Of a stretch of 64,000 nt of DNA, positions 61,412 to 64,000 are shown piece by piece. This stretch comes from Sphingobacterium wenxiniae (GTDB lineage: Bacteria; Bacteroidota; Bacteroidia; Sphingobacteriales; Sphingobacteriaceae): NCBI RefSeq assembly GCF_900116225.1, contig NZ_FOZZ01000013.1, positions 1 through 64,000 on the forward strand, read 5' to 3'. The notes under the pieces are model-generated. The model was not told the origin of the DNA, ran no database searches, and was given only the letters and a program-made list of their open reading frames with translations. The translations under genes were made by a program, and so were the position numbers. Position 1 is the first letter of the stretch; every line of letters begins with the position of its first letter.

Positions 61412-61936
61412 TTAAGCGTTTTTGGTTTGTTCATCTGATACAGGGGCATCTGAACTTTCAGAAGCGGTCGCTTCTTCCACATTGGACTCCTCGCTATTAG
61501 CGAAGTGGTCATTATATCCGTATGTATAATGCTCCTCTCCGGAGGATGGTTGTTGTCCGGGATTATGCTGGTAGGTATTTTCAGGAGCAGTGAACTGTGG
61601 AAAAGATTTCTTGACTTCCTCTGTTTCTTCAACTTTTGCTACCTCTTCTGTTCCTACTTCAGCCTGTTGATTGATTTCATTGGCTATCGCCGCAGAAGTA
61701 GGATGCGTCTTAGCTGCAGGTTTATCCTCTACCGTAACATCCAAATCCTTCTCAAAATTATTGATCTGGTCTGAAATTTCCTGCTTAATGCCTTCTGAAG
61801 CATCCTTAAACTCTCTGATTCCACGACCTAATCCACGTGCCAATTCAGGCAATTTCTTTCCACCGAATAATAACAAGATAACGATGACGATAAGAACCAT
61901 CTCTTGTGTACCGATATTCATAAATGCTAAACTCAT
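61412..61936 (-). CDS. tatA: Sec-independent protein translocase TatA with long acidic tail
   Basis: A 174-residue protein. The transmembrane helix (EMVLIVIVILLLFGGKKLPELARGLGRGIREFKDAS, residues about 12-47) has the classic FGxKKLPELAR hinge and amphipathic helix. TatA is usually 60-90 residues; here a disordered Glu/Ser/Pro/Asp-rich extension of about 100 residues follows. The start could be ATG 61936 or the internal ATG at 61921 (MNIGTQEM). It forms the pore for folded proteins with TatC, which is not in the window. Confidence 0.88.
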   Translation of the reverse strand: MSLAFMNIGTQEMVLIVIVILLLFGGKKLPELARGLGRGIREFKDASEGIKQEISDQINNFEKDLDVTVEDKPAAKTHPTSAAIANEINQQAEVGTEEVAKVEETEEVKKSFPQFTAPENTYQHNPGQQPSSGEEHYTYGYNDHFANSEESNVEEATASESSDAPVSDEQTKNA

Positions 61937-62094
61937 CTTTCTTCTCTTTTGCTTTACTAAGATGCTAAGGTAAGTGTAAATTTAAAAAACCTCAACATTT
62001 TGGTGTAATTATTTAGTAACAAAATCATCTTATCACTTGAAAGGAAAAAAGGTGCAGTAGACTACGAACAGTGATTTAACAGTTTTTAAATCCG

Positions 62095-62102
62095 TACCTT
62101 TG
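62095..62102 (+). promoter_or_regulatory. TAnnTTTG box before the MATE transporter gene
   Basis: TACCTTTG, 7 bases before ATG 62110. The -33 partner is unclear (TTTA with a 16-bp spacer). Confidence 0.5.
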
Positions 62103-62109
62103 CGCTCGC

Positions 62110-63471
62110 ATGATATCGAAGTATTACAAACAGAATAAGCTTTTTTATTGGAGTGCCTTTGCTTTGGCAGGACCGGTGGTTATCTCGCAATTGGGACATA
62201 CCATGGTGCAGACAGCCGATACGATTATTGTTGGTAAATTTGCCGGCACCATTCCTTTGGCAGCCGTATCACTTGTACATTCCGTATTTATCATCGTCAT
62301 GGTAATAGGATTAGGCGTTTCCTACGGACTGACTCCCTTGATTGCTCAAGAAAACGGCAAAGGCCGCAAAGACAATTGTGGTAAACTTCTTTCCAACAGC
62401 TTGTGGCTGAATATCCTTTCGGCTATCGTACTTTTTTGTATTGTCAATTTTGGCTCGATGTATGCCATGGAGCATTTGGATCAGGATCCACGTGTCGTAG
62501 AAACAGCAAAACCATACCTCTTGGTACTCATGCTTTCCATCGTGCCTTTGATGGTCTTCAATACGTTTAAGCAATTCGCTGAAGGGTTGGGTTTCACGAA
62601 ACAGGCTATGAGCATTACGATATGGGGAAATATTTTGAATATCGTACTGGCAATTGTTTTTGTTAAAGGGATGTTTGGGTTGAAGCCTATGGGCATTGTC
62701 GGAGTGGGGTATGCCACACTGATCGATCGAGTGCTTATGATGATAGCCATGTCAGCCTATGTGCTACGTTCTAAGCATTTTAAAGTATACATCCAACATT
62801 TCAAAATTTTTCATTTTGATACTCCACAAGTAAAACGTATTTTCAAAATCGGTGCACCAGTTGCTCTACAGTATGTTTTTGAGGTAGGGGCTTTTGCTTC
62901 GGCTTCCTTAATTGCCGGAAAGATCGGGGCTGTGGAACAGGCCAGCCATCAGGTAGCAATAACCTTGGCTTCCATGACCTATATGATGGCCAGTGGGATT
63001 GCAGCAGCAGCAACCATCAAAACTGGGAATAGTTTTGGTAAGCACAACATTTTCCGTGTTCAAAAGTTCGCAACTGTTTCCTATCATCTGGTATTATTAT
63101 TTATGATTGCCTGTGCACTGATTTTTGCAATCTTTAATCAGTACCTACCCTTGATGATTAGTGACGATCAGCAGGTAATTGTGCTTTCCGCCCAACTCCT
63201 GCTTATAGCAGGGCTTTTTCAACTTTTTGACGGTACACAGGTTGTGGGCTTGGGTGTATTGAGAGGATTGGGCGATGTGAATATACCTACGCTGATAACT
63301 TTTATTGCCTATTGGATAATCGGGATTCCCTCGGCTTATCTCTTCGGCATTTACTTTGATTTGGGTGTACAAGGTGTCTGGTACGGCCTGACTTTAGGTC
63401 TGTTGACCTCTTCGGTATTACTATTTGTTCGCTACAAACATGTACTACGCCTAATGAAAAAACGGTTCTAA
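62110..63471 (+). CDS. MATE family efflux transporter
   Basis: A 453-residue protein with 12 predicted helices. Early motif FALAGPVVISQLGHTMVQTADTIIVGKF and the middle VVILGMAI-type helices match the multidrug and toxic compound extrusion family; GAFASASLIAGKIGAVEQASHQVAITL begins the second half. It exchanges organic cations for H+ or Na+. It is divergent from the tatA gene. Confidence 0.9.
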   Translation: MISKYYKQNKLFYWSAFALAGPVVISQLGHTMVQTADTIIVGKFAGTIPLAAVSLVHSVFIIVMVIGLGVSYGLTPLIAQENGKGRKDNCGKLLSNSLWLNILSAIVLFCIVNFGSMYAMEHLDQDPRVVETAKPYLLVLMLSIVPLMVFNTFKQFAEGLGFTKQAMSITIWGNILNIVLAIVFVKGMFGLKPMGIVGVGYATLIDRVLMMIAMSAYVLRSKHFKVYIQHFKIFHFDTPQVKRIFKIGAPVALQYVFEVGAFASASLIAGKIGAVEQASHQVAITLASMTYMMASGIAAAATIKTGNSFGKHNIFRVQKFATVSYHLVLLFMIACALIFAIFNQYLPLMISDDQQVIVLSAQLLLIAGLFQLFDGTQVVGLGVLRGLGDVNIPTLITFIAYWIIGIPSAYLFGIYFDLGVQGVWYGLTLGLLTSSVLLFVRYKHVLRLMKKRF

Positions 63472-63512
63472 AAAAGGGAAGGGGATGTCGATTTGACATC
63501 CCCTTCCCTTTT
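63472..63512. terminator. Bidirectional terminator between MATE and E2 genes
   Basis: Stem AAAAGGGAAGGGGATGTC (63472-63489) / GACATCCCCTTCCCTTTT (63495-63512) with loop GATTT, flanked by A and T runs. It serves the plus MATE gene and the minus E2 gene. Confidence 0.92.
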
Positions 63513-63517
63513 AAAAT

Positions 63518-64000
63518 TTATATCACCCTATTCATGTCCCATTCTTCCAGATAATCCGCTACGCGCTTCAAGAAAGTTCCTCCTAACGCCCCATCGATAA
63601 TACGATGGTCATAAGACATAGACAGATACATCATATGACGAATAGCAATCACATCTCCATGCTCCGTTTCTAACACAGCCGGACGTTTCTTGATCGTTCC
63701 GACAGCCAAAATAGCCGCTTGTGGTTGATTGATAATCGGCACCCCCATAATATTTCCGAAGGCCCCTATATTGGTAAAGGTGAATGTTCCGCCTTGCGTA
63801 TCGTCTGGTTTGAGCTGATTAGCACGGGATCTATGTGCTAAATCGTTCACCGCTTTGCTTAACCCTACCAGACTCAGTTGATCCGCATTTTTGATAACAG
63901 GAACAATCAAATTGCCCGAAGGCAAAGCTGCCGCCATCCCAATATTAATATTTTTCTTTTTGATGATATTATGTCCGTCAATAGAAACATTGACCATCGG
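63518..64000 (-). CDS. Dihydrolipoamide acyltransferase (E2), 3' part of the gene
   Basis: The last 160 or so residues of a 2-oxo acid dehydrogenase E2 component; the gene continues past the right edge. The catalytic core is recognised by NINIGMAAALPSGNLIVPVIKNADQ, FTFTNIGAFGNIMGVPIINQPQAAILAVG and the active-site HxxxDG in SYDHRIIDGALGG. It could be the acetyltransferase of pyruvate dehydrogenase or a branched-chain enzyme; the lipoyl domains needed to decide lie outside. Confidence 0.9.
   Translation of the reverse strand, partial: PMVNVSIDGHNIIKKKNINIGMAAALPSGNLIVPVIKNADQLSLVGLSKAVNDLAHRSRANQLKPDDTQGGTFTFTNIGAFGNIMGVPIINQPQAAILAVGTIKKRPAVLETEHGDVIAIRHMMYLSMSYDHRIIDGALGGTFLKRVADYLEEWDMNRVI

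Noticed and set aside
1-64000. CRISPR arrays, rRNA genes, prophage, restriction or toxin-antitoxin modules
   Set aside because: No direct-repeat/spacer pattern, rRNA segments or recognisable genes for such systems were seen.

Overview
The window looks like a chromosomal segment from a Bacteroidota species, most likely Sphingobacterium or a close relative in Sphingobacteriaceae. The reasons are: promoter boxes of the TAnnTTTG type instead of sigma70 -10 boxes; no recognisable Shine-Dalgarno sequences even before ribosomal protein genes; TonB-dependent receptors and beta-barrel proteins ending in phenylalanine; and families typical of the phylum (DUF4468, DUF4286, DUF6600, RprX/RprY-like two-component pair, DUF151 nuclease with a UVR tail). 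This assignment is inferred from reading, not from a database search.

Layout. 1-2222 is a complete IS66-type element that has cut a beta-barrel gene (2223-2991, minus). 3235-8001 (minus) holds a DUF4468 protein, a beta-helix lipoprotein and a TonB-dependent receptor. 8201-10800 (plus) is an ABC ATPase / permease / DUF3299 operon whose permease carries a long His-Asp stretch, suggesting zinc. 11115-24409 is mostly minus-strand housekeeping: rsmE, CNNM/CBS protein, ppa, DedA, HIT, greA; a two-component system co-transcribed with an S9-peptidase-like lipoprotein that has lost catalytic residues; a pseudouridine synthase and an Mla-type MCE transporter. 24636-28641 has a DUF6600 protein, pncB, a methyltransferase and a fibronectin-like protein. 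A gene-poor kilobase follows, then serS, a possible 31-codon ORF, rsmI, a GIY-YIG nuclease gene, a PH/SHOCT protein, lnt and a cysteine desulfurase. 35983-39791 is a divergent Ca2+ transport pair. 41159-46440 carries etfBA, a DUF151 nuclease, a nucleoside permease and an MscS channel. 46554-50169 is rpsL-rpsG-fusA-rpsJ, cut off from any S10 operon by a terminator. tRNA-Cys, a small basic protein, cutC, tonB, tsaD, a very large TamB-like protein, tex, tatA, a MATE transporter and the 3' part of an E2 acyltransferase gene complete the window.

Intergenic DNA is rich in dispersed inverted repeats of several families. The most frequent one (outer arm CGTCATTGCG, inner arm GAAGCAATCTG) occurs four times. 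Three copies are short hairpins; in the fourth the two arms are pushed apart and a GIY-YIG nuclease gene sits between them. I regard this as the best candidate for an undescribed system here: a nuclease gene that may mobilise or maintain its own palindromic repeat family. Second comes the catalytically dead S9-like lipoprotein translated 4 bp ahead of a sensor kinase, a candidate ligand-sensing partner. Other points of note are a TamB-like gene without a normal start codon, a TonB-receptor tail left behind tsaD, and a recurring pattern of TAnnTTTG boxes directly abutting start codons, which suggests leaderless transcripts.
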